Part shown: one piece after another, positions 54,865-62,570 of the stretch
Layout: every line of letters begins with the position of its first letter
Numbering within the stretch: position 1 is the first letter of the stretch
Source of the DNA: Streptosporangium minutum
Lineage (GTDB): Bacteria > Actinomycetota > Actinomycetes > Streptosporangiales > Streptosporangiaceae
DNA length: 64,000 nucleotides
Reading direction: 5' to 3'
Assembly (NCBI RefSeq): GCF_002149035.1
Contig: NZ_NGFP01000002.1
Coordinates: forward strand, 1-64,000
Notes under the pieces: generated by a model
What the model was told of the DNA's origin: nothing
The model's input: the letters and a program-made list of their open reading frames with translations, nothing else
Databases searched by the model: none
Position numbers and translations under genes: made by a program

Positions 54865-54890
54865 GGCTCGTACGGCCGGCCTGACGAGCC
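54865..54890. terminator. Hairpin between convergent Usp and GH65 genes
   Basis: GGCTCGT (54865-54871) pairs with ACGAGCC (54884-54890), with a further GGCCGGCC palindrome in the loop. It lies six bases after the Usp stop and before the stop of the convergent phosphorylase gene. Confidence 0.5.
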
Positions 54891-54953
54891 GCCGACCGGC
54901 CGTTCACATCCATCGGCCGCCCGGGACCGCTGCCCGGCCGCACCGGCCGGCGA

Positions 54954-57095
54954 TCACGGTCGCGCCTGTGCCTCGAACAGGCAGACGACCCCGGCCATCG
55001 CGCCGAGATGGATCCCCTCGGCGGTGGTGCCTCCCTGGAGGTCCTTCACGTCGTTGTTCAGCGCCTCCACCAAGAAGGGGTGGGAGGCGCCGGGGCGCAG
55101 GCGTGCCAGCACCCCGGCGTGGACGACCGCGCTCAGCGTGGAGCCGTGGCAGGTGCGGGCGAGGTAGTAGTCCACCGTCCGTGCCGCCATCTCGGCGTTC
55201 CACCCGTAGCCGAGGCCGGTCAGGATCTCACCGACCCCTTCCTGCCCCAGCAGGTGCAACAGCATGAGCACGTCGGCCTGCTTGGAGACCTTGTACCTGT
55301 TCGACGTGTCCCCTTCGGCCTCCAGGATGCGGTCCAGCCGCCGGATGTCCGTGTACTTCTCCCGGTAGGCGGCCCAGTCCAGCTCCTCCAGCTCCGCATA
55401 TCCCTCGAACTGGCTGATCACCCCGTCATGGAAGTCCACCCGCATCCGCCGGGACATGCCGGTGAAGAGGTCGATCTCCTGTCGGCTGACCCCTTCGGCG
55501 CCGACCAGATCGATCATGTCCAGGACCCGGCGCATCAGCCATGCGGTCATGATGTTGGTGTAGGCGTTGTTGTCGAGGCCCGGCCCGGTGCGGCCCGGGT
55601 AGCCGTCGTGGTACTCGTCCGGGCCCATCACACCGCGGATCGCGTAACGCCCCTGCTCGCAGGTCGCGATCGAGGCGAAGAACCGGGCAACCTCCAGCAG
55701 CAGCTCCCCGCCGAAGCCCGCCAGGAAAGCGGTGTCCTCGGTCGCCCGGTAGTGCTGCCACACGTTGTAGGCGACGGCCAGGCCGACGTGGCGCTGCAGG
55801 TGCGAGCGGTCGGGCAGCCAGCGGCCGGAGCGGGGGTTGAAGTGCAGGCGCGGTGTCTCCTCCCGGCCGTCGCTGCCGCTCTGCCAGGGGAACATCGCTC
55901 CGGTGTGCCCGGCGGCGCGGGCGGCCCAGCGTGCCTCGGGCAGGCGGCGCCACCGGTATCTGAGCAGCGCCCGGGTGATGTCCGCGAAGCGCGGGGCGAG
56001 GAAAGGGAAGACGAACAGGTCGTCCCAGAAAACGTGGCCCCGGTAGGCCTCGCCGTGCAGGCCGCGGGCGGGTAGCCCGGCGTCGAGTTCCGCGACGTGC
56101 GGGGAGGCCGTCTGCAGCAGGTGGAAGAGGTACAGGTTGAGGATCTGCTGCACCTCGGTGTCCTCGGCGGTGACATGCGCCCGCTGCCACAGCCGGTCCC
56201 AGGCTCGGGCGTGCCGCTTGAGCAGGCAGGGAAAGCCGCCCGCGCGCACGACCGCGGTTCTGGCCGCGGCCTCGCTCTCGGCGACGGCCCGGTCCCGGGA
56301 GGTGTACAGGGCGACGACCTTCTCCACGGTGACCCCTTCGCCCGCTTTCACCTCGACGGCCCGCTCATCGCTCACCCAGCCCTCTTGGACGGCCTGGTCA
56401 TCACCGGACGCGCTCTCCGCGACGCCGGTACGGCTGCGCCCGCCGGCCAGCGTGGTGCGGGCGGCGAGCGCGATCTCCACCCGGGAGGTCGCGGTGCGCG
56501 TCAGCAGTTCGATCACACTGTGGGCGGCGTGCCCGCGGATCGGGACGAGATGCCGATCGGCCAGCCCGCGGTAACGGGCGACCCCGGCGTTGGTGACGCG
56601 CCCGTCGAGCGCCGAGCGGATCTCCAGCGTCCCGCTCCAGTTCTCCGGAACGATCGTCATGGTCAGGGCGGCCAGGTGCGGGTCGTCCATCGAGACCAGG
56701 CGGTGCTGCTCCAGGCGGGTGATCCGGCCGCGGGAGTCGCGGGTCCGCAGGAGCCGGGTGAGCACCCCCCGGCGCATGTCGAGCGTGCGGCGGTCGGCCA
56801 GGATCTCGACACCGTCGGGGGCGAACCAGTCGCCGCCGTCGGCACGGAAGGTGAGGGGCAGCCAGTTCGGCGCGTTGACGAGATCCTCGTTCTCCGCCGA
56901 GTGGCCGGCGACCTGGGAGACGAGCCGGTCGTAGCAGCCGGCGACGTAGGTGCCGGGATAGTGCACCTCATCGGCGCGTGACTCCGGCGCGGCACCCCGG
57001 GTGGCGAAGTAGCCGTTGCCGAGCGCGGTCAGAGCCTCCCTCAGCCCCTCCTGGGCGGGGTCGAAGCCGTCATAGACGAGGAGCCAGGGGTTCAC
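54954..57095 (-). CDS. Glycoside hydrolase family 65 (disaccharide phosphorylase-type)
   Basis: 713-residue GH65 enzyme, which cleaves trehalose, maltose or kojibiose-type disaccharides, usually with phosphate to give beta-glucose 1-phosphate. An N-terminal beta-sandwich domain (to about 260) precedes an (alpha/alpha)6 barrel. The general acid Glu is in GVMGPDEYHDG near 475; HVFWDDLFVFPFL, SKQADVLMLLHL and GTTAEGIHLGAMAG are family signatures. The GTG at 57095 (VNPWLLVYDGFDP) is the usual N-terminus. Its normal partner, a beta-phosphoglucomutase gene, overlaps upstream but is internally deleted, so the product sugar phosphate would need another mutase. Confidence 0.94.
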   Translation of the reverse strand: MNPWLLVYDGFDPAQEGLREALTALGNGYFATRGAAPESRADEVHYPGTYVAGCYDRLVSQVAGHSAENEDLVNAPNWLPLTFRADGGDWFAPDGVEILADRRTLDMRRGVLTRLLRTRDSRGRITRLEQHRLVSMDDPHLAALTMTIVPENWSGTLEIRSALDGRVTNAGVARYRGLADRHLVPIRGHAAHSVIELLTRTATSRVEIALAARTTLAGGRSRTGVAESASGDDQAVQEGWVSDERAVEVKAGEGVTVEKVVALYTSRDRAVAESEAAARTAVVRAGGFPCLLKRHARAWDRLWQRAHVTAEDTEVQQILNLYLFHLLQTASPHVAELDAGLPARGLHGEAYRGHVFWDDLFVFPFLAPRFADITRALLRYRWRRLPEARWAARAAGHTGAMFPWQSGSDGREETPRLHFNPRSGRWLPDRSHLQRHVGLAVAYNVWQHYRATEDTAFLAGFGGELLLEVARFFASIATCEQGRYAIRGVMGPDEYHDGYPGRTGPGLDNNAYTNIMTAWLMRRVLDMIDLVGAEGVSRQEIDLFTGMSRRMRVDFHDGVISQFEGYAELEELDWAAYREKYTDIRRLDRILEAEGDTSNRYKVSKQADVLMLLHLLGQEGVGEILTGLGYGWNAEMAARTVDYYLARTCHGSTLSAVVHAGVLARLRPGASHPFLVEALNNDVKDLQGGTTAEGIHLGAMAGVVCLFEAQARP

Positions 57096-57390
57096 GCCTT
57101 CTCCCGTGGAGTCGTGGTCGCGCCAGGTCGGTGACGACGAGGTCGGCTCCGGCGGCTCGCGGGGAACCTCCGTTCCCGTGCCGGTCGACGCCGACGACGA
57201 CGCCGAAGCGACCTGCCCCGGCGAACGGCCGGAACCGCTCGCCGGACCGCTCGGCGCGCCCGCGCAGGAAGGCGTCGAAGCCCCGCTTCCACGCGGCGGC
57301 GTGCACCCTGGCCGTATCGGTGATGCCCCCATCGGTGTCGAAGATCATCGCGGCTGTCCGTCCGAGGTCCATGACCGTCGGGAGCGTCAT
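57070..57390 (-). pseudogene. Internally deleted beta-phosphoglucomutase (HAD family)
   Basis: 106-codon frame. It begins like HAD beta-phosphoglucomutases (MIFDTDGGITDTARVHAAAW, KRGFDAFLRGRA), keeping the nucleophile Asp of DxD. It then jumps at about residue 57 to the family's C-terminal stretch (GRFGVVVGVDRHGNGG, AAGADLVVTDLA). The cap domain and most of the core, roughly 150 residues, are missing, while the frame stays open and overlaps the GH65 start as an intact gene would. It cannot be an active mutase. Confidence 0.8.
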
Positions 57391-57500
57391 GGAGCACCCC
57401 CTTCCACCTGCACGGTACGGCGCGGCTCGCGGCCGCCGTCAGGGCTGATCGGCCCCATTGCCCAGGGACCTTCGTCGGAAGCGCGGGCCCCGCGGCCACA

Positions 57501-57540
57501 GAGGGCGAAGGTCCCCCTGGTCGGGGACGATCGCCCCTGG
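57501..57540 (+). promoter_or_regulatory. DosR/OsdR-like double box upstream of a stress-protein gene
   Basis: GAGGGCGAAGGTCCCC (minus strand GGGGACCTTCGCCCTC) is followed nine bases on by TCGGGGACGATCGCCCCTGG. This is the same pair, order and near-equal spacing as at 53909-53949, and both are followed by GGGGAAA. A third look-alike, AGGGACCTTCGTCGG, is at 57464. Box two ends 43 bases before the Usp ATG. Confidence 0.62.
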
Positions 57541-57583
57541 GGAAACCACCCGTGTCGCGGTCCGATGGGTGGCGGGGGAAGTC

Positions 57584-58492
57584 ATGACCGAATCGATCGC
57601 CGTCGGGACGGACGGCTCGACCGCCGCGACCGCGGCCCTGGAATGGGCGGTCGACGACGCCGCCCGCAGCGGGCTGTCCTTGCGGATCGTCCACGCCGTG
57701 GACCGGTGGCCGTACGAGATCCTTGAATTTCCCGCACCGGGCCGGCCCGACCACTTGACGCGCCTCGGTAAGCAGGTGCTCGCCGAGGCGGCCAGGGCAG
57801 CCGCGGAACGCGGGCCGGACGTCTGCGTGACCACCGAGCTGATCGAAGGGACGCCGGTCGAAGTCCTGTGGGAGCAGGCCGAGACGGCCGTCGAATTGGT
57901 GATCGGCAGCCGCGGCCTGGGCGGTTCCGTCGGATCGCTGCTCGGCTCGGTCCCCATCCGCCTGGCGGGTCACGTGCGCGGCGCCGTGGTGGTCGTGAGA
58001 CCGGGCGTCGGAGAGCCACACGGTGAGGTGGTCGTGGGCATCGGCGGTTCCGCCGAATGCGAGCCCGCTCTGGGCTTCGCCTTCGAACAGGCTCGACTGC
58101 GAGGACGCCCGTTGCGGGCGGTCCACGCCTGGCGAGCACCGGTTCACGGGTTCACGCCTGAGGCCGCCCACGACATGGACGAGGTCCGGCAGGGACACCG
58201 CCGGGTGGCCGCGGACCGGCTCGCCGGCTGGCAGGAGAAATTCCCGACGGTCGACGTGGTGCAAGACGTGACATGTGCGGACCCGGTGCCGACTCTCGTG
58301 GCCGCCTCGGCACGAGCCGGCCTGCTCGTCGTGGGGTCCCGCGGTCTCGGCGCCGTCGGCTCGGCCGTACTGGGGTCGGTCAGCCGCGGGGTCCTGCACC
58401 ACGCCCCCTGCCCCGTCGCGGTCGTACGGCACGATCCGGCATCGCCGCCGTCTCCGGGGAACGTCGTGGTGGGGCTCAAACAGCACGACTGA
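57584..58492 (+). CDS. Universal stress protein, tandem UspA domains
   Basis: 302-residue two-domain Usp. Domain one: IAVGTDGSTAATAALEWAVD with GSRGLGGSVGSLLGS. Domain two: VVVGIGGSAECEPALGFAF, where the usual Asp of VGVDGS is Gly, with GSRGLGAVGSAVLGS intact. A C-terminal tail (SPPSPGNVVVGLKQHD) is longer than in its paralogues. Start at 57584 after GGGGGAA, because all sister proteins begin at this point. Divergent from the phosphorylase locus and preceded by a DosR-like double box. Confidence 0.94.
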   Translation: MTESIAVGTDGSTAATAALEWAVDDAARSGLSLRIVHAVDRWPYEILEFPAPGRPDHLTRLGKQVLAEAARAAAERGPDVCVTTELIEGTPVEVLWEQAETAVELVIGSRGLGGSVGSLLGSVPIRLAGHVRGAVVVVRPGVGEPHGEVVVGIGGSAECEPALGFAFEQARLRGRPLRAVHAWRAPVHGFTPEAAHDMDEVRQGHRRVAADRLAGWQEKFPTVDVVQDVTCADPVPTLVAASARAGLLVVGSRGLGAVGSAVLGSVSRGVLHHAPCPVAVVRHDPASPPSPGNVVVGLKQHD

Positions 58493-58699
58493 CAGCGAAA
58501 GCTACGTGAAATCGTCGCGTTCGCAGCGCGTACCCGCAGCCTGCTCACTCCATCCATGGACATAACGGGTAGCTCGCTTACCAGCACCTGTCGGGAAACA
58601 GGCCGAAAGTCCCTGCGCGGATGGTCCAGCGCCTCTGGGATCTCCCGATCCCCATGTCCGACGCTTGAACGGACAGGAACCCTACGTGGGGAGAAGAAC

Positions 58700-59599
58700 A
58701 TGTCCTCCAACGACACCAGTCAGCCGGTCGGTCCGGACGCGCACGAGGGCTCCTCGCCGATCGTCGTCGCGGTGGACGGCTCGGCCGATGCGGGCAGAGC
58801 GGTGAGATGGGCCGCCGACGACGCCTTCCGCAGGCGGTCGCCGCTGCGGATCGTGCACGTCGTGGAGCGCGGCCCCTATGACATTCACCGGTTCGCCGCC
58901 CCCGAGCGGCCCGACACGATGGTCATGAACGGGTGGAAAGTATTGGCCGAGGCCGAGCAGACGGCGCGAAGGCGCCAGCCGTCCGTCGAGGTGGGCACCG
59001 AACTGGTCGAGGGAAACCTGACCAGGACCCTGTGCGACCAGGCTGTGGGCGCCACCGCGATCGTGCTCGGCAGCAGAGGCCTGGGCGGCTTCGCCGGAGC
59101 ACTGCTCGGGTCGGTGAGCACGCACGTGGCCGGCCATGCCCACGGCCCAGTGGTCGTCGTCCGCCCCGGCGACGAGGAAGCGCACCGTGAGGTGGTCGTC
59201 GGCGTCGACGACTCCTCGCAGTGCGAGCCCGCGCTGGCCTATGCCTTCGAGCAGGCCAGGCTGCGCGGCTGCGCCCTGCGCGCCGTCCACGCCTGGCAGG
59301 TGCCGGTGTACGCCTTCGCGCCCGAGATCTCCTACGACATGGACGAGATCCGCCAGGCACAGTACCGGGCGGTCCAGGAACGGCTCGCGGCCTGGCAGGA
59401 GAAGTTCCCCGAGGTGGAAGTGGTCGAGGACGCCCACAGCGCGCACCCCGTCGACGCTCTCACCAACGCCTCCACCAGAGCCGACCTGGTCGTCGTGGGG
59501 TCACGGGGGAGGGGGGCGGTCGGCTCGATATTGCTGGGCTCCGTCAGCCGGGGCGTGCTGCACCACGCCCACTGCCCCGTGGCGGTGGTCCGATCCTGA
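58700..59599 (+). CDS. Universal stress protein, tandem UspA domains
   Basis: 299-residue two-domain Usp with a 20-residue polar N-terminal extension (MSSNDTSQPVGPDAHEGSSP) before IVVAVDGSADAGRAVRWAAD. ATP motifs are GSRGLGGFAGALLGS and GSRGRGAVGSILLGS. Domain two starts VVVGVDDSSQCEPALAYAF. Its central 80 bases are nearly identical to those of the gene at 54007, pointing to recent duplication or gene conversion. ATG at 58700 after GGGGAGAAG. No DosR-like double box is evident upstream. Confidence 0.94.
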   Translation: MSSNDTSQPVGPDAHEGSSPIVVAVDGSADAGRAVRWAADDAFRRRSPLRIVHVVERGPYDIHRFAAPERPDTMVMNGWKVLAEAEQTARRRQPSVEVGTELVEGNLTRTLCDQAVGATAIVLGSRGLGGFAGALLGSVSTHVAGHAHGPVVVVRPGDEEAHREVVVGVDDSSQCEPALAYAFEQARLRGCALRAVHAWQVPVYAFAPEISYDMDEIRQAQYRAVQERLAAWQEKFPEVEVVEDAHSAHPVDALTNASTRADLVVVGSRGRGAVGSILLGSVSRGVLHHAHCPVAVVRS

Positions 59600-59784
59600 G
59601 CACCGAGCCGTCCAGGGGCCGGATGCCCTGATCGGAGCAGATCTCTGCTTCCGGGGCGACTCAGCCCGCCGCAGGAGGCCGAGGACATGAGGCGGTCGCG
59701 GCCGGAGAGGGGGGCTTTCGCCGCTGATGCTCTCGACATCACTACAGGATCGTCGTGATTGAGGGGTCTTTGAGGAGGTCAATC

Positions 59785-60444
59785 ATGAAGGTTTCAGACG
59801 TCATGGGCACCAGAGCGGTCGCGGTGCGACCGGAGGCGCCCTTCACCGAGATCGTCGAGGCCATGCGGCGTTTCAAGGTCGGTGCGCTCACCGTCATCGA
59901 CGCCGATGAACACCCCATCGGCGTGGTCTCCGACGATGACCTGCTGCTCAAGGAGACCGACTCCACGTCTGCGGGCGGGGCCTTCGACAGCCCCCGCAGA
60001 CGCGAGGAGCACCACAAAGCCGCAGGCGTCACGGCGCGAGAGATGATGACCAGTCCCGCGATCACGGTCACGAAGGACACCGCCGTCCGGGACGCGGCGC
60101 GGCTGATGCACCGCTACCGGATCAAGCAGCTTCCCGTGATCGAGTCGGCCACCGGACGTCTCGTCGGAACCGTGCAGCAGAGCGATCTGCTGAAGGTGTT
60201 CACCCGTCCGGTCGAGGAGATCGACCGCGAGATCACCGAGATCTGCAATCACCTCTACGTCGACCGGGAGCACCTGACGGTCGACGTGGAGGCGGGTGTG
60301 GTCACGCTGACGGGTCACGTCGGTTTCCGCTCGCAGATCTCCCGCCTGGTCGCGGCCGTCCATGGGATCGACGGTGTCCTCGACGTGGAGAACCGCCTGG
60401 CCTACCGATCCGACGACCTGACCCCCACCCTGCCCCTTCCGTGA
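59785..60444 (+). CDS. CBS-pair protein with C-terminal BON domain
   Basis: 219-residue paralogue of the protein at 47421. CBS pair: VMGTRAVAVRPEAPFTEIVEAM to GVVSDDDLL, and MTSPAITVTKDTAVRDAARLM to GTVQQSDLLKVF. BON domain: LTVDVEAGVVTLTGHVGF and GVLDVENRLAYRS. The ATG at 59785 follows GAGGAGG by six bases and gives the family start MKVSDVM. A GGGGGGCTTTCGCCG sequence 60 bases upstream may be a further regulator box. It is followed by the nitroreductase remnant. Confidence 0.93.
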   Translation: MKVSDVMGTRAVAVRPEAPFTEIVEAMRRFKVGALTVIDADEHPIGVVSDDDLLLKETDSTSAGGAFDSPRRREEHHKAAGVTAREMMTSPAITVTKDTAVRDAARLMHRYRIKQLPVIESATGRLVGTVQQSDLLKVFTRPVEEIDREITEICNHLYVDREHLTVDVEAGVVTLTGHVGFRSQISRLVAAVHGIDGVLDVENRLAYRSDDLTPTLPLP

Positions 60445-60457
60445 CGGAGGTGAAGTC

Positions 60458-60640
60458 ATGAGCGCTCGCACCACCGAGGAGATCGCCCCACCCGGGCGCT
60501 GGAGATGTTCCACCTGCGGGAGTTCCTGCGGCAGGAGCCGCTGTCGGGCCGGTATCCCCAGATGATCATGCGTCTGGGCCGCACCTCCGGCGACAGCGAG
60601 GGCGTCCGGCGGCCGGTCACCGACCTGCTGGAAGAACGCC
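60458..60640 (+). pseudogene. Internally deleted Acg-type nitroreductase
   Basis: GGAGG and an ATG at 60458 open a frame MSARTTEEIA. After a break and frame change the sequence reads MFHLREFLRQEPLSGRYPQM, IMRLGRTSGDSEGVRRPVTD, which matches the C-terminal end of Acg-family nitroreductases (GxPQMxxRxG ... RRPVxxxL). The flavin-binding body is gone. Acg is a DosR-regulon protein, consistent with its place in this stress island. Confidence 0.68.
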
Positions 60641-60694
60641 GGCCCAATGGTGCGCCACCGTCGCGGCGCGGGGGGACGCCAGTGCGAGGAGCGG

Positions 60695-62350
60695 CTACGT
60701 CGTCGGGAGGCCGACCGCGTTGGACGCGTCGGCCTCGAAGTATTCCGTTGTGGCGAAGGGGCCGACGTGATCCTCGAAGAAGCTCCTGACGCCGTCGATC
60801 GAGTCATGGACGATGACGTTCACCGCCTTGGTCCCGTCGGTGCCCGCCACCGCCAGCGTCCACTTGGCACCCTTGGGAAGCCGGCCGTACGCCTTCTTCA
60901 CGGAATCCCAGAAACCGTCGTTGTCGGAAATCGTGGAAACAGCCATGACATGCACCGTGGCGCCCTCCTCGTTGACTCTCGGATTCACTCGGCAATTGAT
61001 ATGGAGATACTGTGCGGCACCGTTCTTGAAGTCGTAGATCGCGACGGTCTGAGGGTCCTCGAGCGGATCGTCCGAAGGCATCAGGAAGTGGGTCTCGCTG
61101 ATCGGGAACAGCTTGTGGTCGAGCTGTTCCGGTTTATCGAGGAGTCGCGCCTCCATGGGGTTCAGGGTGAATTTGAGGTGGAGCTTCCCGTGGTCGGCCA
61201 CCACTTCGTAGCGGGTGCCGGGGCGCTCGTAGGAGCCTTCGTACCTGGACAGATCGAGGGCCAGGGCCGGGTCGGGCTCCGGCAGGCCGGGGATCGTGAC
61301 CGCGCCGAGATCGGCCAGGATTTCGTTGAACACCTTCCGGTAGAAGCTGTCGCGCGGCCCGGCGTTCGCCAGCATCGAGACGGCGATGTTCGATTCCGGC
61401 AGGATCCGCAGGCGGGCGCTCTGGCTGACTGCGCTGCCGTCGTGGGCGTAGACGGTCCGGCCGTGCCAATCGCAGACGATGAGGCCGAGTGCCCATTCCG
61501 GCCCGAACATGTACGGGTCAGGTATGGGCACCCGCGACTCCGTCATCTCACGGATGACGCCGGGGGAGACGATCCTGGTCCCGTTCGGCGCCTTTCCCCC
61601 GTTGAGGAAGACGTGCGCCATCATCAGCAGTTCCCGCGCCGTCGTGCTGACGTTGCCTCCGGGGCCGAAGGAGCGCGGCAGATGACCCAGCGGTGAGAGG
61701 ACGGGTCCCTCTTCGAGGGATCGGATCAGGTATCCGGTCGCGGCCCGGTCCCGGTCCGCGTGTTCACGCCGGCTGCTCGTCGAGGTCAGTCCCAAGGGGG
61801 CGAACAGACGATCCTTCATGATGTCGTCCCACCGCTTGCCGTCGATCACCTCCATGATGCGGGCGAGGATCGCGTAGCCCAGGGCCGCGCTGTAGCCGTG
61901 AGTGTGGCCCAAGGGGTGGACCTGGCGTGCGCCGGCGATGTTCTCCACCATGCGCTCGTACACGTCGTCGTCCTCGCCCGGATCTCCGTAGCTCTCCTCG
62001 ATGCCGTTGGTGTGGTTGAGGAGATGGCGGGGTGTGACCTTGGCGCTGACGCCGGGGTCGGCGACCCGGAAATCAGGGAGGTAGGTCCGCACCGGCTCGT
62101 CCAGGGCGACTTTCCCCTCGTCGACGAGTTGCATGAAGGCGAGAGCGGTCCATGTCTTGGATACGGAGCCGCACTGGTAGACGCTGTCGGTCGTCGCGGG
62201 CTCCCGCGTGGAGATGTCCTTGACGCCGACCGCGAAGTCGGTGATCCCCCCGTCGTGGAGGACGCCGATCACGGCACTCGGGATCCGGTATTCCGCCAGC
62301 AGCTCGGAGACGCGCGCTCGCATCCGGGTCACATCCAACGCTCTTGCCAT
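60695..62350 (-). CDS. Serine hydrolase, class C beta-lactamase family
   Basis: 551-residue penicillin-binding-protein-like hydrolase. The catalytic SxxK is in CGSVSKTWTALAF near residue 60, the YxN equivalent is YSA (HTHGYSAALGYAIL) near 150, and the KTG-box region is replaced by HDGSAVSQ. Residues 1-360 are this fold; the C-terminal 190 residues add a beta domain and a small tail (KKAYGRLPKGAKWTLAVAG). No signal peptide, so it is probably a cytoplasmic esterase or peptidase. ATG at 62350, after AGGA; an upstream in-frame start is not supported. Divergent regulator at 62571. Confidence 0.88.
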   Translation of the reverse strand: MARALDVTRMRARVSELLAEYRIPSAVIGVLHDGGITDFAVGVKDISTREPATTDSVYQCGSVSKTWTALAFMQLVDEGKVALDEPVRTYLPDFRVADPGVSAKVTPRHLLNHTNGIEESYGDPGEDDDVYERMVENIAGARQVHPLGHTHGYSAALGYAILARIMEVIDGKRWDDIMKDRLFAPLGLTSTSSRREHADRDRAATGYLIRSLEEGPVLSPLGHLPRSFGPGGNVSTTARELLMMAHVFLNGGKAPNGTRIVSPGVIREMTESRVPIPDPYMFGPEWALGLIVCDWHGRTVYAHDGSAVSQSARLRILPESNIAVSMLANAGPRDSFYRKVFNEILADLGAVTIPGLPEPDPALALDLSRYEGSYERPGTRYEVVADHGKLHLKFTLNPMEARLLDKPEQLDHKLFPISETHFLMPSDDPLEDPQTVAIYDFKNGAAQYLHINCRVNPRVNEEGATVHVMAVSTISDNDGFWDSVKKAYGRLPKGAKWTLAVAGTDGTKAVNVIVHDSIDGVRSFFEDHVGPFATTEYFEADASNAVGLPTT

Positions 62351-62398
62351 AAGGGGTTCCTCGTCCTGTCCGATTCTTTCCAAGTGGGAAAAGGCTAC

Positions 62399-62537
62399 GT
62401 TGCATTTCAAGATGCGTCAACGAAAAACCCCACTGGTGTGCTTGAAATGCTGGGCTTTCAGTCGATCGTTGCAACGGTATTGTTGATAAATGCAATCCAC
62501 GCCAACCATCCGTTGCAATGTACTGTTGGTGAACGCA
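62399..62537. promoter_or_regulatory. Intergenic direct repeats for the divergent hydrolase/regulator pair
   Basis: Two related 27-28-base copies, CGTTGCAA(C/T)G followed by GTTG and AA(T/C)GCA, lie at 62467-62494 and 62511-62537, 44 bases apart. A third partial copy, CGTTGCATTTC, is at 62399, closed by CAACG to form an inverted repeat. The region is more AT-rich than its surroundings and is the natural operator of the regulator at 62571. Confidence 0.65.
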
Positions 62538-62570
62538 CCCGTGAACCCGCACCGACAGGAGGGCGATCCG

